A stretch of DNA of 33,199 bases from Planctomycetaceae bacterium (GTDB lineage: Bacteria > Planctomycetota > Planctomycetia > Pirellulales > Lacipirellulaceae): the NCBI GenBank assembly GCA_003233055.1, contig QIKP01000076.1, positions 1 through 33,199 of the forward strand, read 5' to 3'. The notes under the pieces are model-generated. The model saw only the letters and a program-made list of their open reading frames with translations, ran no database searches and was not told where the DNA came from. Of this stretch, positions 16,762-24,577 are shown piece after piece (position 1 is the first letter of the stretch; the number at the start of each line of letters is the position of its first letter). A program made the position numbers and the translations under genes.

Positions 16762-17514
16762 ATGGCATTCGGAATGTACGTTTCGGCCGAAGGGGCTCAG
16801 GCCCATTCACAGCGGCTCGAAGTGATCGCCAACAACTTGGCCAACGTCAATACGGTCGGCTTCAAGCCCGACGTGGCCGGTTTTCAGGCGAGGCTCACCG
16901 AGGCCATCCTGCAAGGGAGCGCCTCGCACGGCGATCGCTCGAATAACGACATCGGTGGCGGGGTGAGCCTGATCGATGTCACGACCAACTACTCGGCGGG
17001 GCGGTTACAAGAAACCGGCAACCAACTCGACCTCGCGATCATCAGCGACGGGTTCTTTCAAGTCGACGGCGGGAACGGCGAGCAGCTCCTTACCCGGGCA
17101 GGTAACTTCTCGCTCGACAGCCAAAACCGCCTCGTCAATCAGGGAGGTTTGCCCGTACTCGATGCATCGGGGGGCGATATTACCCTCTCTCCCGACCTGC
17201 CTTGGGACATCTCTGCCGCTGGCGAGATTCGCCAGGGTGGCGCTCGCATTCCTCTCGGAATCATCACGCCCGCTTCGCTTGGCGACTTGGTGAAAGTTGG
17301 CGGCAACCTGTTCCGCCCGATCGCGTCGGTCAACCCAGTCGCCTCGAATGCCCGGGAGGTCCGGCAAGGATTCCTCGAAATGTCGGCGACCAATCCGACT
17401 CGCCAGATGATGACCATGATCGAAACGACCCGAGCGTTTGAAGCCAACGTACAGATGATCCAAAGCCACGACACCATGTCGAGCAACCTCATCGGCCGCG
17501 TGCTGCAAGCGTAG
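16762..17514 (+). CDS. flgF: Flagellar rod protein FlgF-like
   Basis: A 250-residue axial protein of the flagellar rod/hook family, exported by the flagellar type III system. The N-terminal rod motif is IANNLANVNTVGFKPD (residues 22-37), the central FlgE/F/G region includes GFFQVDGGNGEQLLTRAGNFSLD, and the C-terminal domain ends EVRQGFLEMSATNPTRQMMTMIE. Placement directly before flgG supports FlgF, the proximal rod protein, rather than a second FlgG. It is first in a cluster of nine flagellar genes, 45 bases after the predicted sigma-54 start. There is no Shine-Dalgarno motif before the ATG. Confidence 0.9.
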   Translation: MAFGMYVSAEGAQAHSQRLEVIANNLANVNTVGFKPDVAGFQARLTEAILQGSASHGDRSNNDIGGGVSLIDVTTNYSAGRLQETGNQLDLAIISDGFFQVDGGNGEQLLTRAGNFSLDSQNRLVNQGGLPVLDASGGDITLSPDLPWDISAAGEIRQGGARIPLGIITPASLGDLVKVGGNLFRPIASVNPVASNAREVRQGFLEMSATNPTRQMMTMIETTRAFEANVQMIQSHDTMSSNLIGRVLQA

Positions 17515-17578
17515 TAAGCAACGGTCAGCGATTCACGAAGTCCCCACTCCCCTATTTTCAGCCCCTAGCCTCCTCACC

Positions 17579-18385
17579 ATGAGCGTACAAACCCTTTATA
17601 CCGCTGCGACAGGCATGGAAGCGCTCGAGACCAAGCTCGACGTGATTGCCAATAACATGGCCAATATCAACACGACCGGATTCAAAAAAGACCGGGCCAA
17701 CTTTGAGGACTTGTTCTATCGCCAGATTCGTGCTCCCGGCGCACAGAATGCCGACGGGAGTTTGACGCCGACCGGCGTGGAGGTCGGCCTCGGGGTGCGC
17801 GTCTCCAGTACCCAGAGCGACCATGGGCAAGGCGCGTTCCAAACGACCGAGAACGCGCTCGACTTTGCCATCGAAGGGAATGGTTTCTTTGCCGTGACGA
17901 ATCCGAATGGCGGACTCCCCTTTTATACCCGAGCGGGGAATTTCAATATCAATGCGAATGGCCAGTTGGTGCTCGGCTCGAGCAACACCGGTTTTCTAGT
18001 AGAACCCAACATCACCATTCCTCAAGAAGCGATCAATGTGGTGGTGACGGGGAATGGCAACGTGCAGTTCCGAACGGCAGGAAACGCCCAGTTGCAGACC
18101 GCCGGACAACTGACCCTCGCCTCGTTCATCAATCCAGATGGCCTCTTGAAGCTGGGCGATAACCTGTTTCAGGAAACGGCTGCTTCCGGCACCGCCATCA
18201 TCGGCAACCCCAACGATCCCGGTTTCGGTAGCCTGCGACAAGGATTCCTGGAAACTTCCAACGTCGAGCCGGTGACCGAACTGATCGACCTTATCACGAC
18301 GCAGCGGGCCTTTGAGCTCAACTCGCAAGTCGTCCAAGCGGGTGATCAAATCATGCAGGTTGTCGCCAACCTTCGGCGTGGCTAA
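17579..18385 (+). CDS. flgG: Flagellar distal rod protein FlgG
   Basis: A 268-residue distal rod protein. It has the conserved start MSVQTLYTAATGMEALETKLDVIANNMANINTTGFKKDRANF and the FlgG-specific segment FEDLFYRQIRAPGAQ. The C-terminal coiled-coil segment runs from VEPVTELIDLITTQRAFELNSQVV to QVVANLRRG. Length matches E. coli FlgG (260). The ATG is preceded by a pyrimidine-rich stretch rather than a Shine-Dalgarno sequence. It lies 64 bases after flgF and 58 bases before flgA. Confidence 0.96.
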   Translation: MSVQTLYTAATGMEALETKLDVIANNMANINTTGFKKDRANFEDLFYRQIRAPGAQNADGSLTPTGVEVGLGVRVSSTQSDHGQGAFQTTENALDFAIEGNGFFAVTNPNGGLPFYTRAGNFNINANGQLVLGSSNTGFLVEPNITIPQEAINVVVTGNGNVQFRTAGNAQLQTAGQLTLASFINPDGLLKLGDNLFQETAASGTAIIGNPNDPGFGSLRQGFLETSNVEPVTELIDLITTQRAFELNSQVVQAGDQIMQVVANLRRG

Positions 18386-18443
18386 CTCTTCGCTCTCGCT
18401 CTAGTCGTCCTTCCTGGAAATAAGAAAAACACTCGATCCAACC

Positions 18444-19625
18444 ATGAAACGCAGCACCCTAACACAATTCCCGATAGCAATGGCGATCTGCCTACTTGCG
18501 ATATTCGGCAGTTCGGATCTCTTGGCGATCGATATTGTTTTACGCCAAAAGATCGTGCCGACCAAGTCGGTCGTTGTGCTGGGCGACATTGCGGACATCC
18601 ATGCGGACGGGGAGAGGGAAACCAGGCGTCTGGCGCTCACGCCGCTTTGGCCTGTGCCGGCCGACGGGGAACAGCGATTCGTCACGGCGCGCGAAGTTCG
18701 CGACCAACTCGTCCAGCATGGTTACGAAAGTGCCGACCTGCATTTTTACGGAGCGTCACAGGTCGCCATTGGCTGGAAAGCAGACCGCTCGACGACGCAC
18801 GCCGGCAACCGGGGGCTCACCCGAGCAATGCGGCAACCGAGGGCAGGCGGATCGACTCTTCCCACTCCTTCCGGCACCGGCTTTCGTTCGGGAAGCACCA
18901 CCTCTGGCAGTGGCACGTTGCTCAATCGGTTGCAGAAGACTCGCCATTTCCTTACTGCCGTCCAACGCGATTCACTGAAGGATCAAGTTCACGAAGCACT
19001 GATTGCCTATTTGGAAGCAGCAACCGGAAAACCTGGGACCATCGATGCAGAATTTCAACTCCCGACTCGTCATGGCAACTTGCTGGCGCTACAAACGACC
19101 GAGCTGACGATTTCCGGTGGCCGTGGTCCCTGGCTTGGAAGGCAGGCCTTGATGGTAGAGTTCCAAAGCGAAGCAGGCCCACAAAAACTGCCCCTGAGGG
19201 CCAACGTCTGGGATACCACGCCGGTGGTGATGGCACGGCGAGCGATCTCCCGGGGCCAGTTGCTCACGGCAGCCGATCTCGTCGTCCGATCTCCTCGCCA
19301 TGACACTCAAAGGCTCCTTGGCCGCGTCCAGCTTTACTCGCTTGAGGAGGCCCTTGGCAAAGAGGCATCGCGATCCATCCAAGCGGGAGAGAACGTGACA
19401 GCCGACGCTTGCCTCGCGCCGATGATGATCGATCGGAGTCAGATTGTCACCGTTCTGTCGGCGGGCGGGGGCATTGTCGTTCGTCGCCAGGCAAAGGCAC
19501 TTGCGAAGGCTCGGCAGGGAGAGATGGCGGAAGTGGAGCTGATTGGAACGAAAGAGCGACTCGCAGCACGGGTCGTCGGCCCGGGACGGTTGGCGATTTC
19601 GGATGGCCGTTCAACGCCACGCTAG
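18444..19625 (+). CDS. flgA: Flagellar P-ring assembly chaperone FlgA
   Basis: A 393-residue periplasmic protein with a signal peptide (about residues 1-28). The C-terminal part carries the SAF-type domain and the FlgA pattern: PVVMARRAISRGQLLTAADLV near 260, EALGKEASRSIQAGENV near 300, and IVTVLSAGGGIVVRRQAKALAKARQGEMAEV near 333. FlgA helps FlgI form the P ring. It is much longer than E. coli FlgA (219), with an N-terminal domain (VPTKSVVVLGDIADI) and a low-complexity G/S/T/R linker around residues 112-155. It sits between flgG and flgH, next to the P-ring gene flgI two places on. Confidence 0.88.
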   Translation: MKRSTLTQFPIAMAICLLAIFGSSDLLAIDIVLRQKIVPTKSVVVLGDIADIHADGERETRRLALTPLWPVPADGEQRFVTAREVRDQLVQHGYESADLHFYGASQVAIGWKADRSTTHAGNRGLTRAMRQPRAGGSTLPTPSGTGFRSGSTTSGSGTLLNRLQKTRHFLTAVQRDSLKDQVHEALIAYLEAATGKPGTIDAEFQLPTRHGNLLALQTTELTISGGRGPWLGRQALMVEFQSEAGPQKLPLRANVWDTTPVVMARRAISRGQLLTAADLVVRSPRHDTQRLLGRVQLYSLEEALGKEASRSIQAGENVTADACLAPMMIDRSQIVTVLSAGGGIVVRRQAKALAKARQGEMAEVELIGTKERLAARVVGPGRLAISDGRSTPR

Positions 19626-19670
19626 AGCCGTGGCACTTGGTGCCGAACAGAAAATCATGGGAACAATCGA

Positions 19671-20393
19671 ATGACCAATACCTTTTTCCACCATCGACCA
19701 ATCGCCGCATCTCTGCTGCTTGCCGTCAGCTTGACCGTCAGTTTAGGTGCCACCCATGCCTGGGCCCAGGAGGGGAGTCTCCTCGCACCCGTTCCGACGA
19801 CCGGCGATGGCCTGCCGGTCGCGGCGACGCCGCTGACACTGGAAAATACCTCGTTTCTCTATCAGCCGTTGCCGCCCGAAGCACAGCGGGAACTTAAGAA
19901 GGAAGATACGATCATCGTGCTGGTCGACTACCGGACAAGCATGTTGAGCGAAGGCGATGCAGAGAGTCGCAAGACCTCGAACATCAACGCCGTCCTCTCG
20001 GATTGGATCGGCTTTGATGGGAGCGATATTTTTGCAGCCCCGCAAACCCGAGGCGACCCGCGGATTTCTGGTTCCGTGATCAGCCAGTATCGAGCGGAAT
20101 CGGACCTGGAATTGCGAGACTCGCTGACTTTCCGTATCGCGGCGAGAATCGCGGACATCCGCCCCAACGGCAACCTCGTGATTGAAGCGCATCGGACCAT
20201 TCGTATCAACGATGAAGTCTGGCAACAGTCGCTCACCGGTGTCGTCGCCCGACAATTTATCGGTGCGAACCGCGAGGTGCGTAGCGACTCGATTACCGAT
20301 TTGCATATCGACAAGCGCGAGCTGGGCCAAGTTCGCAATGGGTACGCACCTGGGTGGCTCACCAAATGGTATGGGGAATACAAGCCCTTCTGA
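19671..20393 (+). CDS. flgH: Flagellar L-ring protein FlgH
   Basis: A 240-residue outer-membrane ring protein through which the rod passes. An N-terminal signal peptide ends near residue 32 (ATHAWA-QEG). The conserved core is recognisable, from LKKEDTIIVLVDYRTSML through NGNLVIEAHRTIRINDEVWQQSLTGVVAR to the C-terminal IDKRELGQVRNGYAPGWLTKW. FlgH of enterobacteria is a lipoprotein with a Cys at the cleavage site. Here there is no cysteine in the signal peptide or anywhere in the protein, so lipid anchoring is not possible by that route. A start with GGAACAATCG before the ATG is reasonable. Confidence 0.9.
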   Translation: MTNTFFHHRPIAASLLLAVSLTVSLGATHAWAQEGSLLAPVPTTGDGLPVAATPLTLENTSFLYQPLPPEAQRELKKEDTIIVLVDYRTSMLSEGDAESRKTSNINAVLSDWIGFDGSDIFAAPQTRGDPRISGSVISQYRAESDLELRDSLTFRIAARIADIRPNGNLVIEAHRTIRINDEVWQQSLTGVVARQFIGANREVRSDSITDLHIDKRELGQVRNGYAPGWLTKWYGEYKPF

Positions 20394-20458
20394 TCGTGCA
20401 ATCGCCCTCATCCCTTGCCGCTTAGCCAATCATTCAACGAACGTCGGATCTTTACCCA

Positions 20459-21580
20459 ATGTCGAACACCACCCTAACTCGCTGCCTCGCCCCCGTCATG
20501 GTCGCACTGACTCTGGTTGTCACGGCGATGCCCTCCGCGACCGCTGAAACACGATTGCGGAACATCTGTCGAATTAAGGGCCAGGAAGAAAACGTGCTAC
20601 GCGGCGTTGGCCTCGTGGTTGGGCTCAATGGCACGGGGGCGGCCGGCGATGGACCGACGATGCGGGCGATTGCTCGCGCCATGGACCTGTTGGGGAGCCC
20701 CGTTGGCACCAACGGCCTCTTGGATGCCGCCGCGATCAACGAGCTCAAGAAGATTAAAAATGTTTCGCTCGTCATCGTCACCGCGACGGTCCCCGCCACC
20801 GGCGCGCGACGGGGCGAGAAGCTTAATTGCACCGTCTCGGCCCTCAACGGAAAAAGTCTCATGGGAGGCGAGCTTACCTTTGCCGCGCTCCAGGGCCCCA
20901 ACTTGCAAGATCGCCGAGTCTTTGCCCTTTGCAGCGGTCCGGTAAACATCGAGGACTCGGAACTCCCCACGGTCGGCCGAGTCCACAACGGCTGCCAGAT
21001 GGAACAGGATGTCTACACGCCGTTCTTTGTACGGGACGAAGAGGGGATTTACATCACGCTCGTACTCGACAAATACCACGCCAGCTTCCATGCCGCTGCC
21101 GCCATCGCTGAAAAAATCGAAGACAACTACGGGGCTTATTTCGCCACCACTCAGTCCTCGCAGCCTGAAGACCGAGTGGAGCAACACTACGTCGTCGCAC
21201 ACGACGCGACGAACATCCGTGTTCGAATTCCGAAGTACTACGAGTCCCGCCCGGTTGCGTTTACATCAGAAATTCTTGAAACGATCATCAATGACGAGGA
21301 TGCGGAGGCTCGTGTCGTGATTAATACGCGAACCAATACGATTGTGATCAGTGGCGACGTCCGGATTGGCGACGTGGTCGTGGTGCATGACAGCATTGTG
21401 ATTGAAGCAGGAACATCGGCGGAGTTCACGGCACTTGTCGATAGCGATTCCGCCAACCCGAGCCTCGAACGCCTTGTGACACAACTCAATCTGCTGAAAG
21501 TCTCCGAAAAGGACGTGATCGAAATCATCCGTCGCATCGACGTGGCCGGCAAGCTGCATGGCAAATTGATCGTTCAATAA
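20459..21580 (+). CDS. flgI: Flagellar P-ring protein FlgI
   Basis: A 373-residue periplasmic ring protein. It has a signal peptide (about residues 1-29, ending SATA-ETR), then the family signature GVGLVVGLNGTGAAGDG near residue 50. The C-terminus is VSEKDVIEIIRRIDVAGKLHGKLIVQ, close to the FlgI consensus. The length matches E. coli FlgI (365). The segment between residues 150 and 240 (ALQGPNLQDRRVFALCSGPV, NGCQMEQDV) is more divergent. Assembly is expected to need the FlgA encoded upstream. flgJ follows after 24 bases. Confidence 0.94.
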   Translation: MSNTTLTRCLAPVMVALTLVVTAMPSATAETRLRNICRIKGQEENVLRGVGLVVGLNGTGAAGDGPTMRAIARAMDLLGSPVGTNGLLDAAAINELKKIKNVSLVIVTATVPATGARRGEKLNCTVSALNGKSLMGGELTFAALQGPNLQDRRVFALCSGPVNIEDSELPTVGRVHNGCQMEQDVYTPFFVRDEEGIYITLVLDKYHASFHAAAAIAEKIEDNYGAYFATTQSSQPEDRVEQHYVVAHDATNIRVRIPKYYESRPVAFTSEILETIINDEDAEARVVINTRTNTIVISGDVRIGDVVVVHDSIVIEAGTSAEFTALVDSDSANPSLERLVTQLNLLKVSEKDVIEIIRRIDVAGKLHGKLIVQ

Positions 21581-21604
21581 CCCTCCCCTCTCCGAATCAA
21601 CGAA

Positions 21605-22027
21605 ATGAACCTCCTTACCTCACTCACTTCGAACGCTCCCTCGCTTGCCTCGTTTCCGGCAGCGAAGCCCGATGCGGGGCTCCGTGCTGCCGAAGCGAAG
21701 TCGTCGACGGAGGCCGTCGCTAAGGCGGAAGATATCCGCCAAGCGTTTACGTCCTTTGTGGGCGAAACCTTCTTCGCTCAGATGACCAAGGCGATGCGTT
21801 CGACTGTCCAAAAACCAGCCTACTTTCATGGCGGACAAGCCGAAGAAGTTTTTCAGAGTCAACTGGACCAACAGTTGGCTCAGGAGCTGACCACTAGTTC
21901 CGGCGATCGTTTTGCTCAGCCGATGTTCGAGCAGCAATTTCCCGCCGAAGCACGACTTCTCCGCGAAGTGAGGCTTGCCGATTCGTCCAACGGGCTCGAC
22001 CAACTAGGAGACTTACGACGACGATAA
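21605..22027 (+). CDS. flgJ: Flagellar rod-binding protein, FlgJ N-terminal type
   Basis: A 140-residue protein with the rod-binding domain at about residues 45-95: QAFTSFVGETFFAQMTKAMRSTVQKPAYFHGGQAEEVFQSQLDQQLAQEL. It lacks the C-terminal muramidase domain found in proteobacterial FlgJ, so another enzyme must open the peptidoglycan for the rod, if one is needed. Single-domain forms are common outside the Gamma- and Betaproteobacteria. It stands directly after flgI, the usual order. The 155 bases that follow contain no gene; no flgM is present there. Confidence 0.85.
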   Translation: MNLLTSLTSNAPSLASFPAAKPDAGLRAAEAKSSTEAVAKAEDIRQAFTSFVGETFFAQMTKAMRSTVQKPAYFHGGQAEEVFQSQLDQQLAQELTTSSGDRFAQPMFEQQFPAEARLLREVRLADSSNGLDQLGDLRRR

Positions 22028-22182
22028 GCCGATCGGCCGAAAGGCTCTCGGCGTTGTTTCGACTTTACCAGCGATCGGGGTGAAGATGCCGGGACAGCGT
22101 CGCGGTAGACCACTCTGCTAGAGGATGTAGTTAATTCGCGTACCCAACGCCACCCTGTTGGGCCGACCTGAGATTAAACGAA

Positions 22183-22713
22183 ATGGATGCCATGACGACT
22201 GCACAACCTGAAGCTGTTGCTGAAACTTCCCCGGCCAGTTGGGAAAATCAGATCGCCGAATTACTGGCGAGTCTCTCGCAGGTGCAGGGGGACCTGCTAA
22301 ACCTGCTTGAAGAAAAGCGCCTTGCGCTTGCAGCAGGTGACTACCAAGAACTCCAGCGGTTTACGCTTCAAGAGACGGAGTTGATCCAGCGGCTCGAGGC
22401 GTGTCACGCCCAGCGGCAATCGCTGCTAGTAGCGGCAGCACGCGAAGGACTTCCGTCGGGAAGCGTGCAGTCGCTGGCGCAGGCATTGCCAGCAGACGCA
22501 AGAGATAAAATCAACCCCGACGTGGAGGAATCTCGCCGGCGGAGCCGACTATTGCAGCACCATAGCCTTACCAATTGGGTGGTTGTGCAAAGAACGTTGA
22601 TTCATCTTTCCCAGATGATCGAGATTATTGCGACCGGAGGTCGCATGAAGCCGACTTATGGAAAGAGTGACAGTCCGATTGACAGCGGCACGCTGGTCGA
22701 TCACTCCGCGTAA
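22183..22713 (+). CDS. flgN: FlgN-like export chaperone
   Basis: A 176-residue, cytosolic, mostly helical protein. It contains the FlgN-like pattern LLNLLEEKRLALAAGDYQELQRFTLQETELIQRLEACHAQR (about residues 38-80), a coiled coil resembling other FlgN proteins. FlgN escorts the junction proteins FlgK and FlgL to the export gate. Its place immediately before flgK and flgL supports this. Sequence conservation in the family is low, so the call depends partly on position. A second in-frame ATG at 22192 is an alternative start. Confidence 0.75.
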   Translation: MDAMTTAQPEAVAETSPASWENQIAELLASLSQVQGDLLNLLEEKRLALAAGDYQELQRFTLQETELIQRLEACHAQRQSLLVAAAREGLPSGSVQSLAQALPADARDKINPDVEESRRRSRLLQHHSLTNWVVVQRTLIHLSQMIEIIATGGRMKPTYGKSDSPIDSGTLVDHSA

Positions 22714-22800
22714 CTATCGAGAGTCAAGCGTCGAGTGCCGAGAGGGGTGCTGGCGCTGCTTGGCTCTAGTCTCTGGACACACCAATTTAGGCTCCAACAC

Positions 22801-24504
22801 ATGTCGCTTTTCGGCTCCATCCAGTTGGCGGGCAATACACTGCAGGCAGTGCAGGTTGGCTTGCAGGTAGTCGGCAATAACATTGCCAACGCCAACACGC
22901 CAGGATTTATCCGTGAGGAGGTGGTCTATAGCCCCGCGCCCGTTCAGAGGCAGGGCCGATTGATCCTAGGGCTCGGAGTCGAGGTCGACGGGATCGTTCA
23001 GAGGGCCGACCGTTTCCTTCAAGAGCGGCTCCGGAATGCCACGAGTGACCGAACGGGTGCCGAAGTCTCGGAAAAAGCCTATGCCGACCTCGAGTTGATT
23101 CTAGGCGAGCTCTCCGATACCGATTTGAGCACCTCGTTCAGCAGCTTTTTCTCCGCTGTCGATGATGTCCTGAATGACAACAGCAATCTCTCCGTTCGAA
23201 ACCTGGCGGTACTTCAGGGGAGGTCTCTTACACAAGACATCAACCGCATTTATTCCCGGGTGGACGATCTCTTTGGCCGCCTCGATACGCGTGTGGAAGC
23301 CATTGCTGGGGAAATTAATAATCTGGCGGAGGAAGTTCGGAATCTCAACTTACAAATCACGACCATCGAAGGAGGGGGACTATCGGGCAGCCAGGCCGGA
23401 GGTCTCCGAACGCAGCGAGACAACGCCGTCTCCAGGCTAGCGAACTTAGTCGATATTCGCGTCAGCGAGCAGCCGAACGGGTCGATCACGGTTTCCCTCG
23501 GGGGAGACTTCCTTGTCGTCGATGGAATTCGGCGGGAAGTCGCTGCCAACGACATCACCGATGGAGTGCGGGGTCCTGCGACGATTCGTTTCGTCGATCT
23601 CAACTCGCCGCTGACACTGAGCAGTGGAGAGCTCCAAGGACTCTACACCGCACGGGATGGTATCCTGGGCGGATTCCTTACCGACCTGGACGACCTGGCC
23701 GGTACCTTAACGTTTGAGTTCAATAAGCTATTTTCCCAAGGCCAAGGATTGGCCGGATTTGATCAAGTCACTAGCCAGGAACCGGTCTTTGATGTTTCCG
23801 CACCTCTCGACGCCGCCGGGCTGGCATTTACCCCCGAGAATGGCAGCTTCGATTTGTTGGTCTACAACACCAACACTCAGGTCACGGAGACCAACACCAT
23901 TCGCGTTGACCTCAATGGGCTCGACGACGATACCTCGCTAACCGATCTCGTGTCGCAGCTTGGGGCGATTCAAGGGATCACTGCCTCGATAACGCCAAGC
24001 GGTGCCTTGACGATCGCTACCGATGCGACGGACACGCAATTTGCCTTTGCTCGTGATTCGAGCGGTCTGCTCGCGGCGATTGGGATCAACACCTTCTTCA
24101 CGGGCTCTACAGCGAGTGGGATCAGTGTCAACAACGCGCTCAATGGCATTGGCAACGCCGCGAGATTTGCCGCCAGTTTGGGTGGCATTGGCGCAGACGC
24201 CCAGAATGCGGAACAACTGGCCGAATTCTTTTCGCGGTCTCTCGACGGGGAAAATGGTGCGTCCCTTGCCGAAAGGAATGAGCAATTGGTTAACACCGTC
24301 ACCCAAGGGGCGACTGTTGCTCAGGCAGTGGCCGATGGGCTTCGCGTGTTTGAGGCAACTCTGGAAGGGGAAAATCAAGCGTTCAGCGCCGTCAACATCG
24401 ACGAAGAGGCCATTCGGATGATTACCTTGCAGCGGACATTCCAGGCCTCGGCAAGATTCATTCAAACGATCACGGAATTGCTGGACACACTCATCAATCT
24501 GTAG
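22801..24504 (+). CDS. flgK: Flagellar hook-associated protein FlgK (HAP1)
   Basis: A 567-residue hook-filament junction protein exported by the flagellar system. The N-terminus MSLFGSIQLAGNTLQAVQVGLQVVGNNIANANTPGFIREEV is the classic FlgK start. A coiled-coil region with Ile/Leu heptads follows (about residues 150-220). The C-terminus runs from LEGENQAFSAVNIDEEAIRMITLQRTFQASARFIQTITELLDTLINL. The ATG at 22801 is preferred: an upstream GTG at 22735 would add 22 residues unlike any FlgK. Length is normal for the family (about 550). No Shine-Dalgarno sequence is apparent. flgN precedes it by 87 bases and flgL follows after 73. Confidence 0.95.
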   Translation: MSLFGSIQLAGNTLQAVQVGLQVVGNNIANANTPGFIREEVVYSPAPVQRQGRLILGLGVEVDGIVQRADRFLQERLRNATSDRTGAEVSEKAYADLELILGELSDTDLSTSFSSFFSAVDDVLNDNSNLSVRNLAVLQGRSLTQDINRIYSRVDDLFGRLDTRVEAIAGEINNLAEEVRNLNLQITTIEGGGLSGSQAGGLRTQRDNAVSRLANLVDIRVSEQPNGSITVSLGGDFLVVDGIRREVAANDITDGVRGPATIRFVDLNSPLTLSSGELQGLYTARDGILGGFLTDLDDLAGTLTFEFNKLFSQGQGLAGFDQVTSQEPVFDVSAPLDAAGLAFTPENGSFDLLVYNTNTQVTETNTIRVDLNGLDDDTSLTDLVSQLGAIQGITASITPSGALTIATDATDTQFAFARDSSGLLAAIGINTFFTGSTASGISVNNALNGIGNAARFAASLGGIGADAQNAEQLAEFFSRSLDGENGASLAERNEQLVNTVTQGATVAQAVADGLRVFEATLEGENQAFSAVNIDEEAIRMITLQRTFQASARFIQTITELLDTLINL

Positions 24505-24520
24505 CCTACGAGAAGTCGCC

Positions 24521-24577
24521 CCTGAATTCCCTGCCCTCGAATCTCCGCTCCCGAATACCCTTTCCTGAATCCCTGTC
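24521..24577 (+). repeat. Short tandem pyrimidine-rich repeats before flgL
   Basis: The 57 bases up to the flgL ATG consist of four imperfect copies of a unit of about 14 nt: CCTGAATTCCCTGCC, CTCGAATCTCCGCT, CCCGAATACCCTTTC and CTGAATCCCTGTC. Each has a GAAT core followed by a pyrimidine run. There is no Shine-Dalgarno sequence. It may be a protein-binding leader (for instance for ribosomal protein S1 or an RNA-binding regulator), but this is inference. Confidence 0.55.

Noticed and set aside
19627-19645. TGGCAC-containing site between flgA and flgH resembling a sigma-54 promoter
   Set aside because: The -24 half is present (GTGGCACTTGGTGCC) but the -12 TTGCA half is absent at the required spacing.
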